Of a stretch of DNA of 64,000 nucleotides, positions 34,700 through 45,239 are shown piece by piece. Numbering within the stretch: the first letter of the stretch is position 1; the number at the start of each line of letters is the position of its first letter. This stretch comes from Isoetes taiwanensis (Eukaryota; Streptophyta; Lycopodiopsida; Isoetales; Isoetaceae): NCBI GenBank assembly GCA_021234155.1, contig JAJEKV010000022.1:4733852-4797851 (forward strand). The letters run 5' to 3'. The notes under the pieces were generated by a model, which was given only the letters and a program-made list of their open reading frames with translations, did not search any database and had not been told where the DNA came from. Both the position numbers and the translations under genes were made by a program.

Positions 34700-35187
34700 A
34701 GCTTGATGTGTTGTGGAATGGAATGTGTGTTAAGCTTGCAGGCTCAGATCTCATAATCGTGGTTGTGTACGTGGATGATCTCATCTTAGTCGGCAATAGC
34801 AAGAGAGCCATTTCTGAAATCAAGCAACGGTTGGCATTGACATTCAAGATGACAGATCTTGGGGATATCAAAACATGTCTTGGTCTACAAATAATCAGAA
34901 ATCGCATCAAGAAGGAACTCTTAATCCACCAAGAGAAGGCAATTCAAAAACCGATTTACCGATTTGGGATGCAACATGCTACTCCTAAAGACACTCCTGC
35001 AGCCATGAATGAGAAATTGACAAAAAGAATGGGTCCCAGGACTCCACAGGAGCAATCAGTCATGAAGGACATTCCATACCGCAATGCAGTAGGTTGCCTA
35101 ATGCACATCATGGTCAGTAGCAGGCCAGACATAGCTACCCAGGCATGTACCCATTCTACCCAGGCAAACCACATTGGTGCGCAGTAA
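34700..35187 (+). pseudogene. Copia 1 reverse transcriptase, C-terminal half
   Basis: Contains [15 protein letters not shown] (the YVDD catalytic box), MTDLGDIKTCLGLQI, RNAVGCLMHIMVSSRPDIA and part of the thumb region. The frame differs from the preceding half. It overlaps the RNase H reading in yet another frame at 35145, so a further shift exists near 35150. Confidence 0.92.
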
Positions 35188-35739
35188 AACGAATCATACG
35201 CTATCTAGTAGGCACGCAACGGATGGGAATTCTCTATGGTCCTGATTCAAATGCTCCTAGTGTTCAGCTCGTGGGTTTTGTAGATTCTGATTGGGCAGGA
35301 GATCCAGATAGTAGAAGATCCACATCCGGGTTCTCAGTAATGCTTCATGGTGGAGCTGTTGCTTGGACCAGCTGCAAACAAACTAGCGTGGCTCTATCTT
35401 CCTGTGAAGCGGAGTACATGGCGACAAGTGCAGTGGTTAGGGAGATTGTGTGGCTCCGACAATTCATGAAAGAGCTCACTTATGAGCAAGCAGCACCTAC
35501 TGTAATCTACAATGATAATCGCAGTAGCATAGCACTCACTGAAAATCCAGTATTACACAAGAGATCTAAAACACATAGGCATTCACCATCACTATACAAG
35601 AGAAAAGGTCCAAGATCTCACAATCGCGATGGAGTACCTGCCTACACATGAGATGCCAGCAGATATCCTCACTAAGACTCTGTGTAAAGAACAGTTCTGG
35701 CATCATCGACAGACATTGGGACTCAGCTCATCCCTCTAA
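35145..35739 (+). pseudogene. Copia 1 RNase H
   Basis: Contains VGFVDSDWAGDPDSRRSTSG (first Asp), AWTSCKQTSVALSSCEAEYM (Glu), IYNDNRSSIAL (Asp) and HKRSKT. The frame then shifts near 35575; the C-terminal part (MEYLPTHEMPADILTK) is in another frame and ends at a stop near 35739. RNase H removes the RNA strand during cDNA synthesis. Confidence 0.92.
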
Positions 35740-35800
35740 TTGTATATTTTCTTTATTCTGTTTTTTTTATTCCATTCTCATGTAGTCTGATTTATGAGCA

Positions 35801-35811
35801 GAACGGGGGTG
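35801..35811 (+). other. Polypurine tract of copia 1
   Basis: The purine-rich run AACGGGGGTG directly precedes the TGTTAG start of the 3' LTR and fits the plus-strand primer of reverse transcription. Confidence 0.75.
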
Positions 35812-35939
35812 TGTTAGTAGCACTTCTGCTCATCAACTCAACAGCTAGCACACGTGGCTAAAGCTGATTGTACATGCATTCTATAAATACAAGAACCTCA
35901 GGTGGCGGGGCAGGTTGTTGTTCGTTTATCCCTCTAACA
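35812..35939 (+). repeat. 3' LTR of copia 1 (128 bp)
   Basis: Starts TGTTAGTAGC and ends CCCTCTAACA, so the ends form the usual TG...CA with a longer TGTTAG/CTAACA inverted repeat. It has a TATA box (TATAAATAC at 35883). At 128 bp it is very short for a copia LTR. No second copy exists at the 5' side of the element. Confidence 0.85.
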
Positions 35940-35959
35940 GTATTAACACTACTACAAAA

Positions 35960-36400
35960 ATAGGTATAAATGGCACAAATATGTGCCATTTGTTACATAC
36001 ATAAATGGCATTTTTGGCATCTGCCATTTGTGCATCTTTGTGTCCTTTATGCTCCGCCCTTTTTGTGCCATTAGAGTGTGGTCAAAATATTTGTCGTTTA
36101 AGTGTCAATTTAAGTGACATTTTTTTGTCATTCAATTGCCATTTAACTGACATGCGTACATAGTAGTGTTATTTATATGCAAACTAAGTGACATATTTGT
36201 ATCATTCTTTTGCCATTTAAGTATTATGCATTGTGCCACATATGTATTGCTTGTGCCACCAAAATGCCATTAATGCCATATAGACTTTGATGTGTGTATA
36301 ATGGTTGTCATTTAAGTGCCTTATAAGTGTTGTGTTTGCAACGTTTAAGTGTCAAAACATTTATGTCTGGATGTCATTTTAATATTGTTGTGTTTATTGT
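35960..36400. repeat. Left subterminal repeats of the CACTA element
   Basis: Many copies of TGCCATTTAAG, TGCCATTTGTG and AAATGGCAC-type words in both directions. The right subterminal region has the same words. Confidence 0.85.
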
Positions 36401-36657
36401 AGTTATGATAACTATGTATTCTTATCAATGTAAATAAGAAATAGTTTCAATACCATTCAAAACAATATACAAATGATAAGAAATTCAATAAAAATACAAT
36501 TAAGAGAAAAATACACTACAAGGAATAGTCGATGTTCAACGACGTCCAGACGTTGAACAACGACGTCAAGTCGTCGAACAACGACGTCAACGTCGTTGAA
36601 CAACCTTAACGTCGTTGAACGTCCTCGCGACGTCGTTCATCGGCAAGTGTCGGCGTT

Positions 36658-37110
36658 TACACTTTGAACCATAATATGGTCTTTTGCCATTGCCGCACGC
36701 TTGTAGACATGCCAAGTCGACGCCGTTTATCGACGCAATCCTTCCTTTCACCATGCCCGGGCACGCGGTATTTCTGGACAAGCCGGCACTTCATTATTCT
36801 CGACAAATGAGACAAGAAGATATTTTTGTTATCCAAAAAACAACCTATAAACGACGCCCTACAAAGATATAGTGTTTACCATGCCCGCAAGGCATGTTTT
36901 GTGGACAAAGCCGGCACGCTTTTTACACGCTTCAAAATTGTCGTCGATGAACGACGACGAAATAAAATGAATACGTCGCGTAAAAAATAAATGGTGTCTT
37001 ACTTAAATACTACTCGGCACGCTATACGTGGCTAGACATTGCCATTTAGACGCCGCTCATCGACGCTTATAAACAAGAATGCATTAGTTTGTTTCAAAGA
37101 TAGCAAAGTC
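36658..37110 (-). pseudogene. Diverged copy of the TNPA 3' region
   Basis: Co-linear with 37995-38430. Shared words include ACACTTTGAACCATAATA, ATCCTTCCTTT, CTTCATTATTCTC, GAGACAAGAAGATATTTTTG and AAATAAAATGAATAC, at an offset of about 1340 bp. Between these words the two copies are unlike, and this copy has CpG-rich words (GACGCCG, CATGCCC, ATCGACG). It has no open frame of note. Confidence 0.7.
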
Positions 37111-37670
37111 CATTTATTAGGTTCGTTTAACTGATCACATCCGCTTCTCGATAATGGCAAATTTATACCTACATAATTAAACTTGTGCTTGTTTAACATA
37201 ACGTGAAAACACATACAATACAAATAACACAAATAAATAAAAAAAAAAAAGCGATTGTTTCCATTCATAAAAAAGCTTATACATTACTTATGTCCATCCC
37301 GAGAACGTGAATAGCTTTGATGCAACCATTTGCATCATTATCCGCACTTCATTAACGCCGTTTTCTTTTTTGTTTGGCTTTTCTTGAGCCATTCTACCGT
37401 TCGTTCCTCGATTAGGGAATATAAATGAGTAAAAGTGCAATCGGCTCATTTTCACTCATCTTTGCCACGGTGGTGAAGGGAGGGTTCTCACGGAGAAGCG
37501 TGGGGGTTGGAGGAGGTGTCTTCCCTTGGAGGAGGAGGAGGATTACTGCTAGAAGGAACATATCGCGCGAAGGTGATCTTTAACTGCCGGACCATTATAG
37601 CAAGATAGGCAAGAACACTCAAAAGATAAGAATAACAGCAGCTACTGATGGATCCACTTAACGTGGATGT

Positions 37671-37700
37671 AGGGTTAGGGTTAGGGTTAGGGTTAGGGTT
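37671..37700 (-). repeat. Short TTAGGG run
   Basis: Five TTAGGG units in register. This is the vertebrate/Asparagales-type six-base motif, unlike the TTTAGGG-type run at 20026. At 30 bp it may be chance or slippage and not telomere-derived. Confidence 0.8.
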
Positions 37701-37948
37701 CGTATTTGGCACCAGCACCATGCCACGACATGCATGTTGGACACACAAACACAGGTCGTCGTTTAACGATGTTATGAACCTTAAACGTCGTTGAACGACG
37801 TCTTGATCATCTGACGTGGCATCTGGGGGGGCATCTGACGCCCCCTACCTGACGTGGCGTCAGATACAATAAAGCGTAGATACAATGACTCAATGTATTC
37901 ATTGAGAAATATTACTCAATAAAGATAGTGGCCAAATGATCATTGAGT

Positions 37949-39910
37949 TCATTGCATCCTTGAATGTAATGAGCTCACTCGTTCATTCAAGTGTCCAGGG
38001 TTTACACTTTGAACCATAATAGAAGCATTACCATTGCCAATTGGTTGAAAATGACAAGTCTTCTTCGGATCTATCGAGAAAATCCTTCCTTTTCCAATGA
38101 CAGACTTATTTCTTAAATCAAGAATCTGGACTTCATTATTCTCCTGATGTAAATGAGACAAGAAGATATTTTTGTTATCCAAAAGTTCCAACCTATAATT
38201 TAGATATAGATATTACCTCTAGATTCTTCAGCACATGTTTTGTCGGCAAGCATTGCTTTTTAGACTTGGGAATTGCACTTCCCTAAGATTCAATTAAATA
38301 AAATGAATACCACGTATAAAAATAAATAATACTTAAATATTACTCCACAAATACTATACCTGGCTTCCAATCGATACTTCTGTGTTCTTTACTTTTGGAC
38401 GCGGCTGTAGTTATTATAAACAAGGGATTAACGATATAAGATAGCAAAGGCATTTATCAGAGAAAGTTTATCATACCTGGCTTCCTTCTCGATAAATCAC
38501 TTTTTTGACAACCTACATAATTATAAATGTGTAAACGATTAACCAAGTGAGATGAACAACAACAAAGATAGTTTCACACCTGGCTCCCAACTGATGTTTC
38601 TCTATTCATCACCTTTCCCGCTGCCTACACACTTATTAAGTATAAGATCAATATAGAAGACGAGCAATAGCAATTATTAAAAATGGGTTCATTAATACCT
38701 GGCTTCCAACTGATGCTTCTTTGTTCATCGCTTTTCTTGGAGCCTACATAGTTATAATGTAGATTATTGATGATATAAAATGAGTAAAAGAAGCATGGTT
38801 TCACAATACCTCTTGAATTGTATCCACTTCAAGTTGTTTTTTCTTAGCAGATAAGCTTTCGATTTGCTTGTGCAACTCCTCAAGCAAAGATCTAGCATCA
38901 TTTACCGATTGTGCCACATGAACTTGATCTTTGGACTTTTCAAAGCTCTCACGAAGAGCGATTGGCTTCACGTGTTTACTTGTCTTCTTCATATTAAAGG
39001 ACGGTGAACGATGGCCACACGTACCCTAAAAGCATATAAAATAAGTATGCATATTTCTATCATTTGCTTTAAGATTAAAAACAAACTTACAATTGATTTT
39101 TCTTCAAGTTCTAGTGTGTTAACTCCCCTTGGTAAGTTTCCATATCCTTTAGAAGTATGCGCTTCATTTGCAATTTCACTTGCGGTTGGTGACCGTTGCA
39201 ATTTTTCTTTCTGTAATTTTCTTAACCGATTAACTTTATGCCAAGTACATGAGCATCATGTAAGTTATAAAAAAATGAAATTTCTTACCAAATATACATA
39301 TGTTCCAGCATAGCCTCTTCTTCCAGTGTTGATAATGTGCTTTTGATCAGCTCGATTTTTCTTGTTCCGACTGCTTGAATTCTGAGTAGAATGAACTTTA
39401 AGTATTTGCACTTGAGTCATACCATATACCTTATACTGGCTTGTCTCCATATATGCAAGAAATTTGAACCACATGTCCTTTTTCATCCACTCTGGTTTTG
39501 TTGGTTCTTCGTTATTTTTTCGTGCAAGCAAGACATTATTACATACACTTCTTCTTGCTTCTCTAATACCTTTAGAAAGGCGTTTTCGCCAATATTTCTT
39601 GTCCCATTCAGCCCATGGGATAATAAACCAGTCCTAAATTCAAGAAACAAAAGTCAATACATAATCTCTATTAACAAAGTTAATATTAGAAAACTATGTA
39701 TTCATGGTTAGAGTGTAAAATTACCTCCAATGTTCTTCGAACAAGATCCAATTGCCCACTAGGAATTTTTCTCATGTCTGAAATGGATAGGTCAACATGC
39801 TTTTTTATGAGAACATTTAATTTTCTGTCAAAATAGTTCTTTGAAGAGTTGAAGCTCCAAGCCATAAGAGATGGAGTTTCGGTTGTAGAATGTCCGTGCT
39901 CGAAATGCAA
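37949..39910 (-). pseudogene. TNPA-like (Transposase_24) gene, multi-exon
   Basis: Minus-strand exons with GT/AG borders: about 39910-39725 (includes SDMRKIPSGQLDLVRRTLE); about 39634-39292 (DWFIIPWAEWDKKYWRKRLS, GIREARRSVCNNVLLARKNN, then SRNKKNRADQKH and TGRRGYAG, the Transposase_24 core); 39214-39091 (QRSPTASEIANEAHTSKGYG); about 39024-38811 (coiled-coil-like, SLLEELHKQIESLSAKKKQL); four mini-exons at 38699, 38580, 38477 and 38360; about 38270-38216; and 38193-37949 (ELLDNKNIFLSHL). The domain is found in TNPA-type proteins of plant CACTA elements, which bind subterminal repeats and assist the transposase. The reading appears largely intact if these introns are right. The start codon and the last exon are uncertain, so I cannot say whether it is functional. 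Confidence 0.7.
38360..38743 (-). repeat. Four tandem duplicated mini-exons in the TNPA-like gene
   Basis: Segments 38360-38404, 38477-38512, 38580-38624 and 38699-38743 (45, 36, 45 and 45 bp) each end in ...GGAAGCCAG or GGGAGCCAG immediately before GTAT/GTGT, and each is preceded by AG. Each encodes a variant of the peptide pattern K-x-x-x-x-E-x-S-(V/I)-G-S-Q; the third lacks three residues. All lengths are multiples of three, so phase is kept. Start-to-start spacing is 117, 103 and 119 bp. Confidence 0.7.
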
Positions 39911-42900
39911 TGGAACTAGATTAAAATCACTTGACGATATTCATCACCATTTGAAACGTCATGGTTGGAGCCGTCAATTAAAAGAGGTTAGGCCTTTCAA
40001 ACTACTTAATTTAACTTCACGTCATGATTTATTATTTAAACTTTTAAGCATTACAGGAAGCTAGATATGTAGATAATCATCAAATATCAAAAACAATTCA
40101 AGGCACCTTTGACCTAATTGATCATGATTATGGAAGCCACTTACCTAATGAAGATGCCAGTGGTGATATTCCAAGTAGCAGTCCTCCAGTAAGTGATGAA
40201 GATCAATCGAGAGATGGAGATCCATTATGTGATGGCCATGGTGATCCCCTAGAGCCATTATATGATGGGAGTTCATTGAACATGCTATCTGCCACACTTC
40301 TTATTCTTAATTTGAAGACTATGCATGGATGGTCAAATGCTAGCCTTGACGACCTTCTAAAAGTTTTGGGAAGACAATTGTTACCGAGGGAAAACCTATT
40401 ACCACAATCATCATATTATGCACATAAGTTGATGAAGGATCTTGGTCTAGAGTATGAATCTATTCATGCTTGTCCAAATGATTGCATTCTTTACAGAGGG
40501 GAGTATGCTAATCTTGAGTCTTACCCTAATAAGAAATGCCAAGAAAGTCGATGGAGCAAAAAAGGCAAACCTAGTGCACGTAAAGTTGTGCGTTACTTCC
40601 CTATTATTCCTCGATTGTTAAAACTATATGAATGTCCATCAATGGCAAGACACATGACATGGCACGCTAACAATGTAAGTACAGATGGCATATGCAGATA
40701 TGTATTTGATTCACCAGCATGGCATCATATCAATAACATGTAGCCTAGTTTTGCTGAAGACCCCCGTAACATCAGGTTTGGATTAACAATTGATGGTATA
40801 AGCCCGTTTGGAGAGATGAGGTCTAACTGGAGTACTTGGCCTGTTATGTTGGTCAATTACAACATTGAGTCATGGTTAGCCACGAAGCCACATTTCATTA
40901 TGCTGATATTATTGATTCCTGGACCACATCAAGTATCTTCTTCAAATATTGATGTTTACATGTGTCTTGTTGTGGAAGAGTTCTATAAGTTTTGGGAAGG
41001 AGTAAAAGCAAGTGACTTCAGCAGGCCAAGTTTGGAAAGGGAATTTACTTTGCGATCGATGATCATATGGACCATACATGATTTTCCTGCATATGGTTTA
41101 TTGGCAGGGTGTGTCACCCATATGGATATCGAGCATGTCCCCATTGTGGACCCAACATTCATGTTCGAAAATCTAGCAGTCTTAAAAAGTTTATTTATGC
41201 AGGCCATCGTCGATATCTTCCTGTTGATCATAATTTTTGGAGCACCTCCAAAATCTTGTGATGCCTACTTATATACGCAAATGGATTGTGGAGAAGGAAG
41301 AATGGGATAAAAAGGAGTTGTCTCAGAGAAAGCAAGATGATGATCCAACAAAAATGACGGGGTGGAAACGTCTTTCCATATTTTATGCACTTCCTTATTG
41401 GAAGGTATTTTTCATTATACGTATGACTCCTTTACATGTAATTTTTATTTTATATGTTTCTAATGGATTTCATATAACATATTGCAGCATCTTCTTATTC
41501 GAAATACGTTGGATGTAATGCATGTAGAAAAGAATGTTGCTGAAAACATAGTTAAGACAATCCTTGGAGATGCTGACAAGGACAATGAAAAGGTACGAGA
41601 GGATATGAAAGAGATTGGCATACGAGAATCTCTTTGGGCTCAATCACAAAATGGTAAAGTGATTCTACCGCATGCTCCATATGTTCTTACCAAAGAAGAA
41701 AGAAAGGCTTTTTTTGCTGTTATACAAAGTGTGAAACCTCTAACTGGATTGTCCTCTAACTTCAAGAATGTGTTGCAAATGGAAAGCTAAAATCGATGAA
41801 ATCACATGACTATCATATTCTTTTCCAACAATTCCTTCCATTGGCTATACGTAATTGTCTAGGAGAAGGGCAAAGAACGTCAATATTTAGACTCAGTACT
41901 TTGTTCAGACAAATCACCGCAAAAGAAATTCAGTTAAGTGAGATGAGCACCTTAAAGATGGAAGCCGTGAATGTGTTATGCTTGCTTGAGAAGCATTTTC
42001 CGCCCTCTTTTTTCACGATCATGTCACACCTCATCATACATTTAGTCGAAGAGTTAGCTATATGTGGGCCCGTTACTGTACGATGGATGTACTCCATTGA
42101 GAGATTCCTAAAGCATCTCAAGAAATATGTTCGCAACATGGCACGTCCAGAAGGATCCATTGCCGAGGAATACATAATTAATGAAGCAATGACTTTAACT
42201 ACCATGAAAGAGGACAAGAAATTTGAATCTTTGGGTGAATATGATGGTGTTTTGGAGCGTACCACATCTGAGGTTTTGGAGGGTAGAGGAAGTTTGGTAA
42301 AGTTGGATGTATCATTGCAATGACAAGCACAAGATTGCATTCTAGCAAATTCAACCATCATTGATACGTGGAGATTGTAAGTATTCTTATTTTCTATTCA
42401 AATGTTGAGGTGATGTTTAATGCAAAATAACTTTATGAAACTTGATTATGATAGCAAATATGAACAATCACAACGTGGTATCATGTCTGGGCGTAAGCGG
42501 CCAAGGGAGCATACTATGAATTTTTCGGAGTGGCTTAAACAGGAAGTCCAACATATGATTGAGAAGGAGGAACAAGTAGATCCATTGTTGCGTGATCTTG
42601 CATTTGGAGTTGAGGAATATGCTACAAGTTATAAAAGCATGTGGGCATATGATTGGCACTTAGGAGTGCAGGACTTTGCAAAGCAAGTGACACAAGATTC
42701 AGGCATTTCAGCAATATTTCAATCTACGAGCTGTAGTAGTGTTAAAGACAAACGACCTATTGAAGCTGACGTAGAATACTTTGGCAAAATTGAACGGATC
42801 TTACAGGTAAAGTTAGCCCACTTAGATAAGAATGTTTTTATAATAGCATAAGTTTGTCATTATAACTCTTTTAGCATTATTTTACAGGTTTGTCTTGGTT

Positions 42901-43240
42901 CAACACATGTTGTGCTTTTGCAATGCCATTGGTATAGGCCTGATAGTATTGGACAACGAGCATCAACAAAATTTGACAAGTATGGCTTTCAACTAGTGGA
43001 CACTACAAAGGCTGCATATAAAGCTAATTCGAATTCCCAACCCTTTGTCTTTCCAGAACATGTTCAACAGGTAAATCTTCTAGCCATAATTTCTTAAAAA
43101 ATTGTATATATTTACGCATTTCAATATATGCAGGTGTTCTATTTTGAGGATCCTCATACTCCAGGTTGGTCTATTGTGCTCTGAAATCCATCTCGTAGAT
43201 GGACTAGTACTTATGATGAAAGTGAAAGTGATGTAGATTG
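39837..43240 (+). pseudogene. TNP2-like CACTA transposase gene, broken
   Basis: Catalytic transposase of the CACTA element. Exon 39837-39986 carries the transposase-associated Cys motif VVECPCSKC. An intron (GT at 39987, AG at 40055-40056) follows. From 40057 an open stretch includes HACPNDCILYRGEY, then PSFAEDPRNIRFGLTIDGIS and MLVNYNIESWLATKPHFIML, and then LLIPGPHQVSSSNIDVYMCL. A TAG at 40741 interrupts one frame before PSFAEDP. A shift near 41190 precedes GHRRYLPVDHNFW. An intron at about 41404-41487 leads to NTLDVMHVEKNVAENIV. Another shift near 41765 precedes KSMKSHD. DUF4218 is at about 41800-42320 (SFFTIMSHLIIHLVEEL, RWMYSIERFLKHLKKYV) and DUF4216 at about 42700-43180 with introns at 42809-42887 and 43071-43134. 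A TGA lies inside the last exon. Not functional as read. Confidence 0.88.
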
Positions 43241-43250
43241 ATACATCTCT

Positions 43251-43271
43251 CTTCTATTCTATTCTATTCTT
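43251..43271 (+). repeat. TATTC pentanucleotide microsatellite
   Basis: CTTCTATTCTATTCTATTCT; a similar (CTATT)n run lies at 43776-43801. Confidence 0.85.
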
Positions 43272-43647
43272 CCATTTATATATGTAGTTGGTGTCAAATT
43301 CAGCCTTCAATTTCAAAGTTTCTTACATGTAGTTCGATATCCTAAGTTCTTGATCAATTAAAGAATAAAACTAAGTGAACAATTCTTACTAGATGAGTGC
43401 TTATAGATAGATTCCTATATATGCATTGGCAAGTGTTCTCATCTATGGAATGTCAAAAAGACAAAGTTTATTTTCAATTCAACTTCTTTTTCTCTTCTCA
43501 AAGGAATTAAATTAAGATATGGCATCTTCCTATCCAACAAGTGGTATATTAAAACAATGGAATAAACAAACAATTGTCATTCCCAACATGAAATGCCAAA
43601 TTTTGAATACACTTAAATGGACAATAAATATACTTGTCATAGTATCA
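43272..43647. other. 3' non-coding region of the CACTA element
   Basis: AT-rich, between the TNP2 gene and the right subterminal repeats; nothing recognisable. Confidence 0.4.
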
Positions 43648-43716
43648 TCATTACTGCAAAGGTTTTTCCCTTGAAAACCTTTCGAGGCAGGGGTTTTTTA
43701 ATCCTAGTAGTAATGA
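43648..43716 (+). repeat. Small hairpin repeat, copy 1 (MITE-like)
   Basis: Bounded by TCATTACT and AGTAATGA (8-bp inverted ends), with an inner AAAACCTTTCGAGGCAGG that is followed by GGTTTTTT and can fold. A close relative lies at 52710-52774. It may be a tiny non-autonomous element or a conserved structured motif. Confidence 0.6.
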
Positions 43717-43775
43717 TTGTACTAGCCCATTGTATGGGTCCCATGACCTATTGGTCTCCGTGGACGTTAAAAAAA

Positions 43776-43801
43776 CTATTCTATTCTATTCTATTCTATT
43801 T
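43776..43801 (+). repeat. CTATT pentanucleotide microsatellite
   Basis: Five consecutive ATTCT-type units before TTAAGCATATAC. Confidence 0.85.
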
Positions 43802-44220
43802 AAGCATATACAAATGGCACATATGAATGGCACTTGTGTGACAATTATATGACACTTATAAATATGCCATTTGTGTTGGACAAATGACAAAATTATAACC
43901 ACACTTAAATGGCAAGTAGAAGTCACTTACACAAGTAACGTTTCTTCATGCACAAATGGCACAAATAGATGACAGTTATAGGGCACTTATATGGCATTTA
44001 TCAGTATGTCATTTATACGGGTCAAAATGGCAGAATTTTAAACGCACTTAAATGGCACATACAAGACACAAAAATATGTGCCATTTCTAAGGCCAACAAA
44101 GGGCAGAATGGTTGTCACTTACATAACACATACATGTCACAATTTTTTATTTGCCAATTAAAACTACACAAATGGCAAATGCATGAAAATGTGTCGTTTG
44201 TTTGTGCCATTTGTGCCCAT
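43802..44220. repeat. Right subterminal repeats of the CACTA element
   Basis: Many AAATGGCA and GTGCCATTT words in both orientations, plus ATGACA and TGACAC words, as at the left end. Confidence 0.85.
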
Positions 44221-44236
44221 TTTTGTAGTAGTGTAA

Positions 44237-44721
44237 TCCCTACAGTTCGTAAGTGGACTGCAAGTCTGATCTAGACATTTGACAATAGTTTCATTATTAA
44301 CCATGAACAACAATATGCACAGTAGAAACAATGAATACAAACAAATAACTGAATCATAAGCAATTCGGTGTTTTACCTCTATCAAATTTCCAAGTGCTTA
44401 TGATGTGAAGCTGATGTGAAGGTTCCAGCTCAACAAATAATATATTGCTCTACCATGTGTGGATACACTTCAATGAAGACATTGAAGCAAAATTGCATTC
44501 ATGTCATCTGACTATGGCGATGGCGATGGCGATGGCGATGGCTTGAAGCGATGGCATATGGCGATGGCGATGGCGATGGCGATGGCTTGAAGCTTGATGC
44601 CTGGCATGGCAGCTGGTTCTGATGCAGCCATGGCCGTGAGCATCCAAGGTTTTTAAACGAAGTTTACTTTGGGGCCTATTTCTTCTCAAAACAGATCTTA
44701 TATCCGACAGAGCTGTGCAAA
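44237..44721. other. Spacer between CACTA element and copia 2
   Basis: About 490 bp of sequence with no gene, older than the two flanking insertions. It contains the GGCGAT microsatellite at 44514-44586. Confidence 0.5.
44514..44586 (+). repeat. (GGCGAT)n hexanucleotide microsatellite
   Basis: Two blocks of ATGGCGATGGCG units separated by GCTTGAAGCGATGGCAT. Interrupted but clear. Confidence 0.92.
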
Positions 44722-44726
44722 AACCC

Positions 44727-45239
44727 TGTTAGAATCAGAGCTTGGGGTTTGAACCCAAGTACGCCAAGACTCTGTCTCCTTGCAACCCGCACCTATATCT
44801 GCATACACGCACCTATAACTGCACACATCTGCTTATGCTCTGTCCCCATCATTCATATATATATTTTCTTACCAACCTGGATATATACACTTGTCAAATT
44901 GTGCATGCCCTTCATATAGAAAGTTTTCCAACTTGCCTAAATATTCGGAGTGGATAGGCCCTGCTGTCCTTAAATTTCGGTTGTCGTTGACTTTGACCCG
45001 TTTGACCAGTCAACACAAACCCTAAGTGGCAGGCAGGGGGTATCAAGTGTTTTCTGGCGGGCGTAGCAATGTCTGGGTAGTACCAGCCCGCCACCCTAAT
45101 TTTTCCACATATTTTCATACTTCCTTAGGTTGATCTACTGCCACTGCTTCTCATAGATCAATGTTGACACTCTAATCTACTGCCACTGCTTCTCATAGAT
45201 TAGAATATCACATGACACATGATTTTATCATTTCCAACA
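44727..45239 (-). repeat. 3' LTR of copia 2
   Basis: 513 bp. On the minus strand it starts TGTTGGAAATG and ends CTAACA. It contains a 26-bp direct repeat (45133-45158 and 45175-45200; core CTACTGCCACTGCTTCTC) in its U3 part and an AT-rich TATATATATG segment near 44855 that may be the promoter. Confidence 0.95.

Larger units (their letters stand above)
25128..35939 (+). mobile_element. Ty1/copia retrotransposon 1, 5' LTR lost, split by insertion
   Basis: Order on the plus strand: PBS (25132), gag, zinc knuckle, protease, integrase, [insertion 28020-33973], reverse transcriptase, RNase H, polypurine tract (35801), 3' LTR (35812-35939). Integrase before reverse transcriptase defines the copia type. 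No 5' LTR precedes the PBS: the 128-bp LTR sequence is not found there, and a CACTA-like end abuts instead, 4 bp from the PBS. Without the insertion the element would be about 4.9 kb. The coding region carries several frameshifts and a nonsense codon and is not functional. Confidence 0.9.
36514..37810. mobile_element. Nested, diverged CACTA-like piece
   Basis: Starts CACTACAAGGAATAGTCG, preceded by ATA, followed by palindromic AACGACGTC / GACGTCGTTGAAC words (36526-36650). Similar words (AAACGTCGTTGAACGACGTC) recur at 37779-37802, but no matching right terminus is seen, so the right end is uncertain. The interior 36658-37110 is a diverged copy of the host element's TNPA 3' region at 37995-38430. 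A TTAGGG run lies at 37671-37700, and an ACGTGGC / ATCTGACGCCCC tract at 37814-37862. Confidence 0.55.
35947..44233 (+). mobile_element. Complete CACTA (En/Spm) transposon, 8.3 kb
   Basis: The left end CACTACTACAAAAATAGG and the right end, read on the minus strand, CACTACTACAAAAATGGG are near-perfect terminal inverted repeats. They are flanked by TAA at 35944-35946 and 44234-44236, the 3-bp duplication typical of the family. Subterminal regions (about 35960-36400 and 43800-44220) are full of AAATGGCAC/GTGCCATTT words in both orientations, the expected TNPA-binding type of repeat. It encodes a TNP2-like gene (plus) and a divergent TNPA-like gene (minus). A second CACTA-like piece is nested at 36514-37810. 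It inserted 7 bp beyond the 3' LTR of copia 1. Confidence 0.95.
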
